A DNA stretch of 64,000 nucleotides from Amycolatopsis deserti (GCF_014653945.1 NZ_BNAU01000009.1:124001-188000); one strand, 5' to 3'; shown: positions 28,419 to 36,464, counted from the first letter of the stretch. Program-made: numbers and translations. Notes: generated from the letters alone by a model not told the origin.

Positions 28419-28862
28419 GTGCGGTGGGCCGACTCCCTGGCAGATCGATCCGCGCGGCGGTGGCTGCGCGGAATCGCCGGACGGCTCGACTCCGGCTGGC
28501 GGGCGCTGGCCGGAGACCCTTCGTTGTGGCGGGCGTTCGACCGCCACCTGACCGCGGTCGCCGACGCGGTGCGCTGCGAGGCGGACATGGTCGCCCGCCA
28601 GGAGCCGGTGTCGCGGCTCGTCCTGCTGGCCGGTCACGCCCACGACGTGTGGACCGAGGCCGCGGAGCTGGACTGGCAGCCACCGGCGGACCCCGGCGGC
28701 TGGACCGAGCGGGAGTGGACGGGGCTGCGCCTGCTGGCCTGCCTCCTGCTGGCGGCCGACGAGCCACGCGGCCCGAGGCTGCCCGCCGAGGCGGAGTTCG
28801 CCCGCACCCGGCCGGTCGAAACCGGTGAACAAGTGAACAATCGGCGCGAATACTTCCGCTGA
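28419..28862 (+). CDS. Hypothetical protein, DUF6401-like
   Basis: A 147-residue mainly helical protein beginning MRWADSLADRSARRWLRG. The pattern SARRWL, then HLTAVADAVR, then VLLAGHAHDVWTEA resembles the DUF6401 family of actinobacterial proteins found near natural-product loci. That assignment is tentative. GTG 28419 is chosen because AAGG stands just before it and upstream frames run through the tex stop. It lies 28 bases after tex and may be co-transcribed. No signal peptide or membrane helix is visible. Confidence 0.6.
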   Translation: MRWADSLADRSARRWLRGIAGRLDSGWRALAGDPSLWRAFDRHLTAVADAVRCEADMVARQEPVSRLVLLAGHAHDVWTEAAELDWQPPADPGGWTEREWTGLRLLACLLLAADEPRGPRLPAEAEFARTRPVETGEQVNNRREYFR

Positions 28863-28948
28863 ATTCCGGGCGAAAGCCGCCGAACGGCACTGGTGAATCG
28901 TTGACGGGTTTGCCTACGATCGGCATTCCTTTTTTCCGGTCGGGGGCG

Positions 28949-31777
28949 ATGCCGTTGGTGTTCTTCCGCATCCTGGGGCCGCTCGAGGTGGCGGTGGGGG
29001 GTCGTCCCGCGCCGCTGGGCGGCCCGAAACCGCGCCTGCTGCTGGCCGCGCTGCTGCTCCAGCCCGGCGTCGTGGTGTCCGCCGACGCGCTGACCGACGT
29101 GCTGTGGCCGGGGCGGGCGCCGCGGTCGGCGGCCGCGAACCTGCGCACCTACGTGCACGGCCTGCGGCGCGTGCTGGGTGACCGGATCGAGGGCCGCGCG
29201 GGCGGCTACCTGCTGCATGCGGCGCCGGAGGAGCTGGACGCGACGCTGGCCGAGCGGCTGGTGGCGCGGGCGCACACCGAGCGGACGCCGGAGCTGCTCG
29301 ACCGGGCCGCGGCACTGTGGCGCGGTGAGGTGCTGGAAGACCTGCCGCACCACCACACCTGGTCGTCGGCCGTCGCGCGGCTGAGCGAGCTGCGTTTGTC
29401 AGTGCAGGAGGAGCGCCTGCGGTTCCACGTGGCGGCCGGGCGGCACGCCGACGCCATCGTCGAGTTGCGTGGCCTGCTGGCCGAGCAGCCGCTGCGCGAG
29501 GAGCTGTGGCGGCTGCTCGTCGTCGCGCTGGGTGCGAGCGGACGGCAGGGCGAGGCGCTGGCCGCCTACGCCGAGGCCGCGCGCGTGCTCCGGGCGGAGC
29601 TGGACGCGGAGCCGGGAGTGGGGTTGCGGCAGGCGGTGGCCGAACTGGACGCCCCGGCGCCGGTGTGCCAGCTGCCGCTGGACCTGCCGGACTTCACCGG
29701 GCGCGCGAGCCGGCTCGCGGACCTGACGGGCCTGCTCGACGGCGAGCATCCGGCGGTCGTGGTGCTGTCCGGCCCGCCCGGCGCGGGGAAGTCCGCGCTG
29801 GCCGTGCACGCCGCCCACACCGCGCGCGACCGCTACCCGGACGGCCAGCTGTACGTGGACCTGCGCGGCACCTCCGACTCCCCGCGACGGCCGCTGGAGG
29901 TGCTGGCCGAGCTACTGCACGCGCTCGGCGTGCCCGATCCGGGGATTCCGCGCGGGCTCGACGAACGGTCGGCGCTGCTGCGGTCGCGGCTGGCCGGGCG
30001 GCGGGTGTGCGTGGTGCTCGACGACGCGGGCAGCGCCGGGCAGGTGCGGCCGCTGCTTCCCGGCGCGGGCGCGTGCGCGGTGCTGGTCACCAGCCGCGCG
30101 CGGTTGCCGGATCTGACCGTGGCCCGGCACGTGGACGTCGGTGTGCTGACCGAGGCGGAGGCCGCCGAGCTGCTGGCCCGGATCGCCGGGGCCGGCCGGG
30201 TGGCGGCCGAACCCGAGGCGGCGGCCGCGATCGTCGAGGCGTGCGGACGGCTGCCGCTGGCGATTCGCATTGCCGGGGCACGGCTTTCGCACCGGCGCGA
30301 GTGGACACTTCGCACGCTCGCCGTCCGGTTGACGGACGAGCGGCGGCGCCTGGACGAGCTGCGCGTCGGCGATCTCGCGGTGCGCGCGAGCCTGGCGTTG
30401 AGCTACGACCAGCTGCCGGGCAGCTGCGCCCGGGCGTTCCGCGCGCTCGGCGCCTTCGGGCCGTTCCCCGGCTGGGTGGTCGGGGCGCTGCTCGGCCGGG
30501 AACACGCGGACGACGTGCTGGACGTGCTGGTCGACGCGCACCTGGTGGACCTGGTGGGCGAGCCGCCCCGGTACCGGCTGCACGACCTGGTCCGCTGCTA
30601 CGCGCGGGAACTCGGCGAGCCGGACCCGGACGGCATCCGCCGCGTCGTCGAGGGGTACCTCTCGCTCGCCACCGACGCGACGGAGCGGATGCCGGTGCGC
30701 TTCTTCGGCGCGGCGCCGGAGCCGAGATCGGCGGACCTGTGGCGTCCGGACCGGGTCGGCGATCCGGTGGCGTGGTTCGCGGGCGAGCGACCGGTCCCTC
30801 TCGTCGAGCTGGCGGTGGAGCACGGCTTCGACGCGCTGGCGTGGCGGCTGGCGGCGGCGTTCACCCCGTACTTCGACCTGCGCGGGCACCACGAGGACTG
30901 GCGCCGCACGCACGAGCTGGCACTGGGCGCGGCCGAGCGCGCCGGCGATCCGCGCGGGCAGGCGGTGGTGCTGCGCAACCTCGGTCAGCTCGAGGTCTAC
31001 CAGGACGACTACACCGCCGCGCGCGAGGCGTTCGAGCGGTCGCTGGCGTTGTTCCGCGGCATCGGCGACGACCAGGGCGCGGCGGTCGCGCTGGCCGGGC
31101 TGAGCACGATCCGGCGCGTGTCGGGCGAGTACGAAATGGCTCTCTCGCACTGCCACGACGCGCTGGCGTTGTTCACCCGCAGCGGCGACCGGCACGGCGA
31201 GGCCGTGGTCCGGATCGCGATCGGGTCGGTGTGGCTCGCGCGCGGCTGTCACGCGACCGCCGAGCGCTGGTTCACCGACGCGCGCGAGGCGTGCGTGGAG
31301 ATCGGCGACCGGCACCGCGAGGCGCACGCGCGGCACCGGATGGCGTTGCTGCACCAGCAGCGCGGCAACCTCGGGCGGGCCCGCGAGGAACTGGACCGGG
31401 CGATCGCGATCTTCGGCGAGTTGGGCGACGACCACTGCGTCGGCTACGCGCACCAGAGCCTCGGCGAGCTGTGCTTGCGCAGCGGCGACCTCGCGCACGC
31501 GAAGCTGCTCCTGGTGAACTCGCTGTCGGTGCACCGGCGCGACGGCGACCGGCGGTCCGAGGCCGAAGCCGGGCAGCTGCTGGGCGAGGTGCACGAGCGG
31601 CTCGGGCAGGTCCGCGAGGCCCGCGGCCTGTTCCGGCGATCGCTGGAGATCTGGTCGGAGCTGGGCGCCGAAGAAGCGGCGGCCGCGCTGCGGGAACGGT
31701 TGAGTCACCACCCATTGACCATGATCGCCGGCGGGTCCATCCTGGTGCCCTCCGAGAGAGCCGGGAGAAAGCCATGA
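28949..31777 (+). CDS. AfsR/SARP-like regulator: wHTH-BTAD-NB-ARC-TPR
   Basis: A 942-residue multidomain regulator. The OmpR-type winged helix covers residues 1-90 (FRILGPLEVAVGG, LTDVLWPGRAPRSAAANLRTYV). A bacterial transcriptional activator domain follows at about 95-245 (LRLSVQEERLRFHVAAGRH, EPLREELWRLLV-like). An NB-ARC ATPase starts with P-loop SGPPGAGKS near 274-282, with VCVVLDDAG and a sensor in CAVLVTSRAR. C-terminal TPR repeats start near 640. Such proteins switch on secondary-metabolite or stress genes after ATP-driven activation. ATG 28949 is preferred (MPLVFFRILGPLEV) over an upstream GTG. It is coupled by ATGA to the next gene. Confidence 0.92.
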   Translation: MPLVFFRILGPLEVAVGGRPAPLGGPKPRLLLAALLLQPGVVVSADALTDVLWPGRAPRSAAANLRTYVHGLRRVLGDRIEGRAGGYLLHAAPEELDATLAERLVARAHTERTPELLDRAAALWRGEVLEDLPHHHTWSSAVARLSELRLSVQEERLRFHVAAGRHADAIVELRGLLAEQPLREELWRLLVVALGASGRQGEALAAYAEAARVLRAELDAEPGVGLRQAVAELDAPAPVCQLPLDLPDFTGRASRLADLTGLLDGEHPAVVVLSGPPGAGKSALAVHAAHTARDRYPDGQLYVDLRGTSDSPRRPLEVLAELLHALGVPDPGIPRGLDERSALLRSRLAGRRVCVVLDDAGSAGQVRPLLPGAGACAVLVTSRARLPDLTVARHVDVGVLTEAEAAELLARIAGAGRVAAEPEAAAAIVEACGRLPLAIRIAGARLSHRREWTLRTLAVRLTDERRRLDELRVGDLAVRASLALSYDQLPGSCARAFRALGAFGPFPGWVVGALLGREHADDVLDVLVDAHLVDLVGEPPRYRLHDLVRCYARELGEPDPDGIRRVVEGYLSLATDATERMPVRFFGAAPEPRSADLWRPDRVGDPVAWFAGERPVPLVELAVEHGFDALAWRLAAAFTPYFDLRGHHEDWRRTHELALGAAERAGDPRGQAVVLRNLGQLEVYQDDYTAAREAFERSLALFRGIGDDQGAAVALAGLSTIRRVSGEYEMALSHCHDALALFTRSGDRHGEAVVRIAIGSVWLARGCHATAERWFTDAREACVEIGDRHREAHARHRMALLHQQRGNLGRAREELDRAIAIFGELGDDHCVGYAHQSLGELCLRSGDLAHAKLLLVNSLSVHRRDGDRRSEAEAGQLLGEVHERLGQVREARGLFRRSLEIWSELGAEEAAAALRERLSHHPLTMIAGGSILVPSERAGRKP

Positions 31778-32388
31778 GCACCTTCGTCGTGGTCGGCGGC
31801 ACCGGGCGGACCGGGCGCCGGATCGCGGAACGGCTCGCCGGCGGCGGTCACCGGGTCGTGGTCGCCAGCCGCGGAACGGAGCCCCCGCTGGACCTGACGG
31901 CGAAACCCGATCCGGCGATCTTCGCCGGCTCCGAGGGGGTCGTCATCGTCGCCGAACCGCCGAAAGAGCCGGAAGCGGCGGAGGCCGCGATGCACGGCGG
32001 TGTCGCGGCGATCGCGGAGATCGCGGCGCGCGAGGACATCCCGGTGGTGCTGGTGTCCCAGATCTACCTGACGCGGCCGGCCGAGCACCCGGAGATGAGC
32101 GCCCGCATCGAGGCCCGCGCGCGGGGTGAGCGGGCGCTGCGCGAGAGCGGCGTGCAGTACACGATCATCCGGCCGAGCTGGCTGCACGACGTGCCGTCCA
32201 CCGGGGTGCGCGTCGAGCAGGGCGACACCGGCGAGGGCCGGGTCAGCCGGGACGCGGTGGCCGACGCCGTGGTCGCGGCGCTGTTCGACCCGGCGGCCTC
32301 GGGCAAGACGTTCGAGCTGTACGACGACGAGGACTCACCGCGCCCGGAGTGGCCGTCGGTGTTCGCCGCGCTGCACCCCGATCAGTGA
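31774..32388 (+). CDS. NAD(P)-binding protein, NmrA/SDR-like
   Basis: A 204-residue Rossmann protein with the dinucleotide motif VVGGTGRTGRRIA (residues 6-18), the strand GVVIVAEPP, a VVLVSQIYL strand and YTIIRPSWLHDVP, typical of atypical SDRs of the NmrA/HSCARG type. These act as NAD(P)H-dependent reductases or redox sensors. The ATG overlaps the BTAD regulator stop by 4 bases, so the regulator and this protein are made together, which suggests a sensing or modulating role (inference). The 3' end overlaps the convergent Lrp gene by 7 bases. Confidence 0.85.
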   Translation: MSTFVVVGGTGRTGRRIAERLAGGGHRVVVASRGTEPPLDLTAKPDPAIFAGSEGVVIVAEPPKEPEAAEAAMHGGVAAIAEIAAREDIPVVLVSQIYLTRPAEHPEMSARIEARARGERALRESGVQYTIIRPSWLHDVPSTGVRVEQGDTGEGRVSRDAVADAVVAALFDPAASGKTFELYDDEDSPRPEWPSVFAALHPDQ

Positions 32389-32849
32389 CGCACCTCCGGT
32401 AGCGGGTCCAGCACCTGCTTGCTGTGGTGCTGGTAGATGATCGACGTCCGGAAGGTGACCATCTCCCGGCGGCTGGTGAACCGTTCCAGCAGGAACGCGT
32501 GCAGGTGGTCGATGTCCTGCGCGGTGACGTGCACGAGGAAGTCGTCGCTGCCCGCGATCGTGAACACCGAGATGACCTCGGGCAGCTGCGCCAGCGAGCG
32601 TTCGAACGCGTCCACCACGTCCCGGGTGAGCGGCCGGATCTGCGCCGCGACGATCGCCTGCACGCCGCGGTTGAGCGCGTTCAGGTCGATGTCGGCGTGG
32701 TAGCCGCGGATCACGCCGCGCTTGCGCAGCAGGCGGATCCGTTCCAGGCAGGTCGACGGCGCGATGCCGACCTTGCGGGCGATGTCCCGGTTCGACTGCC
32801 GCGCATCCTCCTGCAGAAGCCGCACGATCGCCGAATCAAGTTCGTCCAT
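32382..32849 (-). CDS. Lrp/AsnC family transcriptional regulator
   Basis: A 155-residue feast/famine regulator. The N-terminal helix-turn-helix (LDSAIVRLLQEDARQSNRDI, VGIAPSTCLERIRLLRKRG) is followed by the ligand-binding RAM domain (FTIAGSDDFLVHVTAQDIDHL). Start ATG 32847-32849 with GGAG about 9 bases upstream. It is divergent to a leucine/valine-dehydrogenase gene, with a 6-bp-arm dyad in between. In actinobacteria such pairs couple branched-chain amino-acid level to their breakdown, so this protein very likely controls the dehydrogenase gene. Confidence 0.93.
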   Translation of the reverse strand: MDELDSAIVRLLQEDARQSNRDIARKVGIAPSTCLERIRLLRKRGVIRGYHADIDLNALNRGVQAIVAAQIRPLTRDVVDAFERSLAQLPEVISVFTIAGSDDFLVHVTAQDIDHLHAFLLERFTSRREMVTFRTSIIYQHHSKQVLDPLPEVRH

Positions 32850-32870
32850 GTTCGTAGCTCCGATGGTCGT

Positions 32871-32887
32871 GCCGAATATCGTTCGGC
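32871..32887. promoter_or_regulatory. Lrp-type dyad between lrp and leucine dehydrogenase
   Basis: GCCGAA-TATCG-TTCGGC, 6-bp perfect arms with an A/T-leaning 5-base centre, in the 79-base divergent spacer. It lies 22 bases from the lrp start and 42 from the dehydrogenase start, fitting an autoregulatory and target operator. A TAGCTT element (32916-32921) 7 bases before the dehydrogenase ATG would be its -10. Confidence 0.6.
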
Positions 32888-32928
32888 GGCGGCGCTTCGT
32901 GGTTGGGCATCAGCCTAGCTTTTCGCGC

Positions 32929-33957
32929 ATGGAGCATGAAGAGGTGAAGGTCCGCCGCGGTCCCCGCTCGGGGCTGCCGGTCGTCGTCGCGATCCACTCC
33001 CGCGCCCTCGGCCCCGCGGCCGGGGGCATCCGGCTGCGCCGCTACCCGGACTGGCGCGACGGCCTGGCCGACGCGCTGCGCCTGTCCGAGGCGATGACGG
33101 CCAAGAACGCCGCCGCCGGGCTGGACTTCGGCGGCGGGAAGAGCGTGATCGCCGTGGAGCCGGGCGTGGAACTGACGCCGTCGCTGCGGGAGGCGGCGCT
33201 GCTGGACGTGGGTGAGCTGATCGAGTCGTTCGGGGGAACGTATTTCGGCGGTCCGGACGTCGGGACGGGGCCGGACGACATGGTGGTGGTGCGGCGCTCG
33301 ACGTCGCGGGTGTTCTGCCTGCCGCCGGAGCACGGCGGGACGGGTTCGTCGAGCATCCCGACGGCGCTGGGGGTGTTCGCCGCGGTGCGGGCCGGGGCGC
33401 GGCACGTGTTCGGCAGTCCGGACCTGGCCGGCCGCACGGTGGTGATCAGCGGGCTGGGCTCGGTCGGCGCGCTGGTGGCCCGGCACGTGGCGTCGGCGGG
33501 GGCACGCGTGGTCGTGTCCGATGTGGACTCTTCGAAACGCGATTCGGGTTACGAGTGGGTGGATCCGGAGAAGGCGTTGCGGACACCGGCGGACATCGTG
33601 GTGCCGGCCGCGGTGGGTGGGGTGCTGTCGCCGGAGCTGGTGCCCGAGCTGGCCGCGCCGCTGGTCGTCGGGCCGGCGAACAACCAGCTCACGGCCGATG
33701 CGGTGGCGGACGAGCTGGCCGCGCGGGGAATCGTGTGGGTGCCGGACTTCATCGCCAGCGCGGGTGGCGCGGTCTACACGCTGCTGCGCGAGGTGGAAGG
33801 ACTGGACGAGGCGGCGGCGAACGCCCGCGTGGAGGCGATCGGCGCCACGGTGTCCGCGGTGCTGGATGGCGCGCGGGACAACGGAACCACGCCGTTGCGG
33901 GAAGCGCGCCGGCTGGTCGAAGCGCGGTTGGCGAGTCAGCGCGCCTTCGAGTCGTAG
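32929..33957 (+). CDS. Leucine/valine/phenylalanine dehydrogenase (Glu/Leu/Phe/Val DH family)
   Basis: NAD-dependent oxidative deaminase of branched-chain or aromatic amino acids (342 residues). The glycine-rich substrate loop LGPAAGGIRLRRY, the catalytic lysines in MTAKNAAAGLDFGGGKS (residues 59 and 71) and the dinucleotide motif ISGLGSVGALVARH are present, as is the VPAAVGGVL-NNQLT region. Start ATG 32929 is supported by TAGCTT seven bases upstream (leaderless pattern). Lrp divergent to it suggests a catabolic role feeding branched-chain keto-acid breakdown. Specificity (Leu, Val or Phe) is not resolved. The 3' end overlaps the HxlR gene by 22 bases. Confidence 0.92.
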   Translation: MEHEEVKVRRGPRSGLPVVVAIHSRALGPAAGGIRLRRYPDWRDGLADALRLSEAMTAKNAAAGLDFGGGKSVIAVEPGVELTPSLREAALLDVGELIESFGGTYFGGPDVGTGPDDMVVVRRSTSRVFCLPPEHGGTGSSSIPTALGVFAAVRAGARHVFGSPDLAGRTVVISGLGSVGALVARHVASAGARVVVSDVDSSKRDSGYEWVDPEKALRTPADIVVPAAVGGVLSPELVPELAAPLVVGPANNQLTADAVADELAARGIVWVPDFIASAGGAVYTLLREVEGLDEAAANARVEAIGATVSAVLDGARDNGTTPLREARRLVEARLASQRAFES

Positions 33958-34307
33958 GCTTCGCGGGCGTCGAGCAGTTCCTCCCAGTGCTCGCCGACCC
34001 AGGCGAATGCCACCTTCATCGGCTCGAGCATGCTGCGGCCCAGCGGCGTGAGCTCGTACTCGACGCCGGGTGGCGTGCCGGGCAGGCTGGTGCGACGGAC
34101 GAGGCCGTGGCGTTCGAGGCCGCGCAGGGATTTGGTGAGGGCCTTCGGGGTGACGCGCCGCAGGGGCACGCGGAGTTCCGAGAAGCGCCGCGGCCCGTCC
34201 TCCAGGCAGGCGATCACCAGTGCCGCCCATTTGTCGCCGAAGCGGATCGGCGTCAGGCCCGAGGGGCAGAGCTCGTCGAACATGTCCGGCGGCAGGGGTT
34301 CGCGCAT
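33936..34307 (-). CDS. HxlR-family winged-helix regulator
   Basis: A 123-residue HxlR protein: CPSGLTPIRFGDKWAALVIACLEDGPRRFSEL, the recognition helix in VTPKALTKSLRGLERHGLV, and the wing RRTSLPGTPPGVEYELTPLG. Unlike most HxlR proteins it lacks a clear redox cysteine pair; one cysteine lies near 14 and one near 34. ATG 34305-34307 is supported by a TACCGT element 6 bases upstream. It is divergent to an NAD(P)-binding oxidoreductase whose promoter is a mirror image of its own, so it probably regulates that gene. Confidence 0.88.
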   Translation of the reverse strand: MREPLPPDMFDELCPSGLTPIRFGDKWAALVIACLEDGPRRFSELRVPLRRVTPKALTKSLRGLERHGLVRRTSLPGTPPGVEYELTPLGRSMLEPMKVAFAWVGEHWEELLDAREAYDSKAR

Positions 34308-34313
34308 GCTTCC

Positions 34314-34357
34314 ACGGTAGCCGGTATCCGGGTGGAAACCGGGGTGCTGGCTACCGT
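34314..34357. promoter_or_regulatory. Mirrored -10 elements / 9-bp dyad between HxlR and oxidoreductase genes
   Basis: ACGGTAGCC (34314-34322) and GGCTACCGT (34349-34357) form a perfect 9-bp inverted repeat separated by 26 bases. Read outward, each half offers a TACCGT -10 element 6 or 7 bases before a start codon (34307 minus, 34365 plus). The repeat may be two identical leaderless promoters, an HxlR operator, or both. Confidence 0.65.
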
Positions 34358-34364
34358 CGCCGCC

Positions 34365-34985
34365 ATGAGCAGAATCGTGGTTTTCGGCGCCGGCGGGCGC
34401 GCGGGACAGCAGGCGGTCGCGGAGGCCGCGGGGCGTGGTCACGAGGTGACGGCGGTGGTCCGTGACCCCGCGAAGCACCAGGCAGTCGCGGGGGTCGAGC
34501 TGGTGGCGGGCGACGTGACGGACGCGTCGTCGGTGGCGGCGTTGGTGAAGGACCAGGACGCGGTGATCTCGACGGCCGCGGTGTACGGGGAGGGCACCGA
34601 CCCGCACGGTTTCTTCACGTCGTCGGCACGCGCACTGGTCGAGGCGCAGCCCGCGCGGCTGATCGTGGCCGGCCTGTCCGCACTGGCGCCCGACGCGACC
34701 GGTCAGCGCACCATGGACGGCCCCGGTTTCCCACCCGAGTTCCGCCCGTTCTGCGAAGCACACGCCGCGGGGTTGGAGATACTGCGCGAAAGCACCCTGG
34801 ACTGGCTGTACGCAAGCCCAGCGGGCGACTTCGACCACGAGGGCCCCCGCACGGGCGGCTACGTCGTGGCGGCGGCGGCTGACCTCACGAAGCGCGTGTC
34901 CTACGCGGACTTCGCGATAGCCCTGATCGACGAGGCGACGAAGCCCGCGCACCGAGGCCAGCACCTGCTGGTGACAACCCCCTGA
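34365..34985 (+). CDS. NAD(P)H-binding oxidoreductase, NmrA/YwnB-like
   Basis: A 206-residue Rossmann protein: IVVFGAGGRAGQQAVAEAAGRGH (dinucleotide motif near residues 4-13), VELVAGDVTDASSVAALV and LIVAGLSAL, ending in an SDR-like YADFAIALIDE segment. Proteins of this type reduce quinones, flavins or aldehydes, or bind NAD(P)H as a sensor. The divergent HxlR regulator, commonly tuned to electrophiles or quinones, supports a detoxification role (inference). ATG 34365 has TACCGT 7 bases upstream. The C-rich repeat region begins directly after the stop. Confidence 0.88.
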   Translation: MSRIVVFGAGGRAGQQAVAEAAGRGHEVTAVVRDPAKHQAVAGVELVAGDVTDASSVAALVKDQDAVISTAAVYGEGTDPHGFFTSSARALVEAQPARLIVAGLSALAPDATGQRTMDGPGFPPEFRPFCEAHAAGLEILRESTLDWLYASPAGDFDHEGPRTGGYVVAAAADLTKRVSYADFAIALIDEATKPAHRGQHLLVTTP

Positions 34986-35597
34986 CAGGCGACGTGCCGC
35001 GGGTGTTCACCGACCGCTTGACGGCGCCGGTGACACCCGCCGGCCGGCGCCAGCCGAACCCACCGCCGCTGGGTGCGAGTGACGCTCCGGCGCCCACCAC
35101 CATGCAACCAGCACCACTGGTCTAGGAGCTCCCCCACCCCCGACTCGCCCCAATCACCCGCAACCGACGCCCCCCCCAGGCAACCGTCACCCCCTACGCG
35201 ACCGCGCCCACACACAAGACGGGCGCCCCACGCGCTCCAACGCCCGCGACCCATCACCACTCACCTGGAACCCACGCGGCACCACCCCCAAGCACCCGCC
35301 CCATCGCCCCACCCCACAAGCCCCCAGCGCCCCCCAACACTCAACCCACCGGGACTAGCCCGAAACCCACGCGGCAGTACCCGCACCACGGCCCCATCGC
35401 CATCCACCCGTGCGGCACCTCGGCCGGCACCCCGGCACCACCAGCCCCATCACCATCCACCCGAGCCACACCCCGGCCGGCACCACGAGCCCCATCGCCC
35501 CACCCCGGCGCCACCAGCCCCACCACCACCCGCCCGAGCCACACCCCGGGCGGTCCCACCCGAGCGGCACCACCCGACCACCCCATCATCACCATTC

Positions 35598-35638
35598 GCC
35601 CCAGCGGATCCCACGCGGCCCCAGCGGATCCGCACGCG
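35598..35638. repeat. Two-unit tandem repeat
   Basis: Two head-to-tail copies of a 20-21 base unit beginning GCCCCAGCGGATCC and ending CACGCG, differing by one inserted G, inside the C-rich stretch. Confidence 0.8.
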
Positions 35639-35671
35639 GCATCCCTCGCCGGCCAGAATCTCCCGACCGCG

Positions 35672-35820
35672 GAGACCTCCCCCACGTGACACCGCCTGCA
35701 AGATCCGCCGGTCAGCGCCCGTTGATCCCCACCCGGCACCACACGCCCCAGATCTCCCAATGAGACCTCCCCCGCGCGGCACCGCGGCAAGATCCGCTGG
35801 TCAGCACCCTCGATCGCCCC
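35672..35820. repeat. 59-base imperfect direct repeat (two copies, 90 bases apart)
   Basis: Copy one at 35672-35730 and copy two at 35762-35820. Both start GAGACCTCCCCC and share GCAAGATCCGC and GGTCAGC in the middle, with roughly 80 percent identity allowing one gap. They lie just upstream of the FMN reductase promoter. Confidence 0.7.
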
Positions 35821-35859
35821 CGATGCACACAGGTCACAGTATTTCCTGCTCAGCGCCTC

Positions 35860-35890
35860 TTGACCTCAAGTAATATGGAGGTTCGATGCT
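35860..35890 (+). promoter_or_regulatory. SoxR/MerR-type promoter with SoxR-like box
   Basis: TTGACC (35860-35865) and GATGCT (35885-35890) are separated by 19 bases, the long spacer typical of MerR-family promoters. The spacer carries CCTCAAGTAATATGGAGG (35864-35881). From memory, the Streptomyces SoxR box is CCTCAAGTTAACTTGAGG; this site matches it at 14 of 18 positions, with the left half complete. The -10 stands 7 bases before ATG 35898. Confidence 0.65.
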
Positions 35891-35897
35891 GAGGCGC

Positions 35898-36464
35898 ATG
35901 GAACCTCTTGATGTTGCGGTGATCATCGGAAGCACCCGAGACGGCCGGTTCGGCCCGGTGGTGGCGAAGTGGTTCGCCGAGCAGGCGACCGGGCACGGCG
36001 AGTTCCGGGTCGACGTGATCGACCTGGCCGATGCGAATCTCCCGGCCGCCCTGTCCGGCCGGCCGACCCCCGAGGTGGCGGCGGTGAGCGAGCGCTTGGA
36101 GAAGGCGGACGCGTTCGTCGTGGTCACTCCGGAGTACAACCACAGCTACCCGGCATCGCTGAAGACGCTGCTGGACTGGCACGGCTGGCAGTGGCAGGCG
36201 AAGCCGGTGGCGTTCGTGTCGTACGGCGGGTTGTCCGGCGGCTTGCGCGCGGTGGAGCACCTGCGCCCGGTCTTCGCCGAGCTGCATGCGGTGACCATCC
36301 GGGAAACGGTGAGCTTCCACAGCGCCTGGAGCCAGTTCGACGACCGGGGTGAGCTGGTGAACCCCGACGGCCCGACGGCAGCGGCCAAGGCACTCCTCGA
36401 CCAGCTGGCGTGGTGGGCCCACACCCTGCGCGACGCACGACGCACCCGCCCCTACGCGAGCTGA
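35898..36464 (+). CDS. NAD(P)H-dependent FMN reductase / quinone reductase
   Basis: A flavodoxin-like fold protein (188 residues): VAVIIGSTRDGRFGPVVAKWF (FMN phosphate loop), VVTPEYNHSYPASLKTLLDW (flavin-binding family signature) and VSYGGLSGGLRAVEHL. It reduces FMN, quinones or dyes with NAD(P)H. ATG 35898 (MEPLDVAVIIGS) is preferred over ATG 35886 because the putative -10 sits 7 bases upstream; ATG 35886 has GGAGG before it and remains possible. A SoxR-like box in the promoter suggests induction by redox-cycling compounds, as reported for an FMN reductase in the Streptomyces SoxR regulon (recalled knowledge). Confidence 0.9.
   Translation: MEPLDVAVIIGSTRDGRFGPVVAKWFAEQATGHGEFRVDVIDLADANLPAALSGRPTPEVAAVSERLEKADAFVVVTPEYNHSYPASLKTLLDWHGWQWQAKPVAFVSYGGLSGGLRAVEHLRPVFAELHAVTIRETVSFHSAWSQFDDRGELVNPDGPTAAAKALLDQLAWWAHTLRDARRTRPYAS

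Larger units (their letters stand above)
34986..35859. other. C-rich, repeat-laden non-coding stretch
   Basis: No credible gene is seen on either strand. The plus strand is dominated by C and A (CCACC, CACCAG and CCCCATC words) with very little T or G, most marked at 35100-35600. The minus-strand open frames give only Trp/Gly-rich nonsense. Imperfect direct repeats occur, for example CCGAGCCACACCCCGG at 35461-35476 and 35534-35549. The strand bias is unlike the flanking genes. Confidence 0.7.

Noticed and set aside
35073-35873. Open frame on the plus strand of the C-rich block (Pro/His/Thr/Arg-rich)
   Set aside because: It is a by-product of CAC/CCA-rich repeats; no start signal, no domain, and it would run across the SoxR-like promoter.
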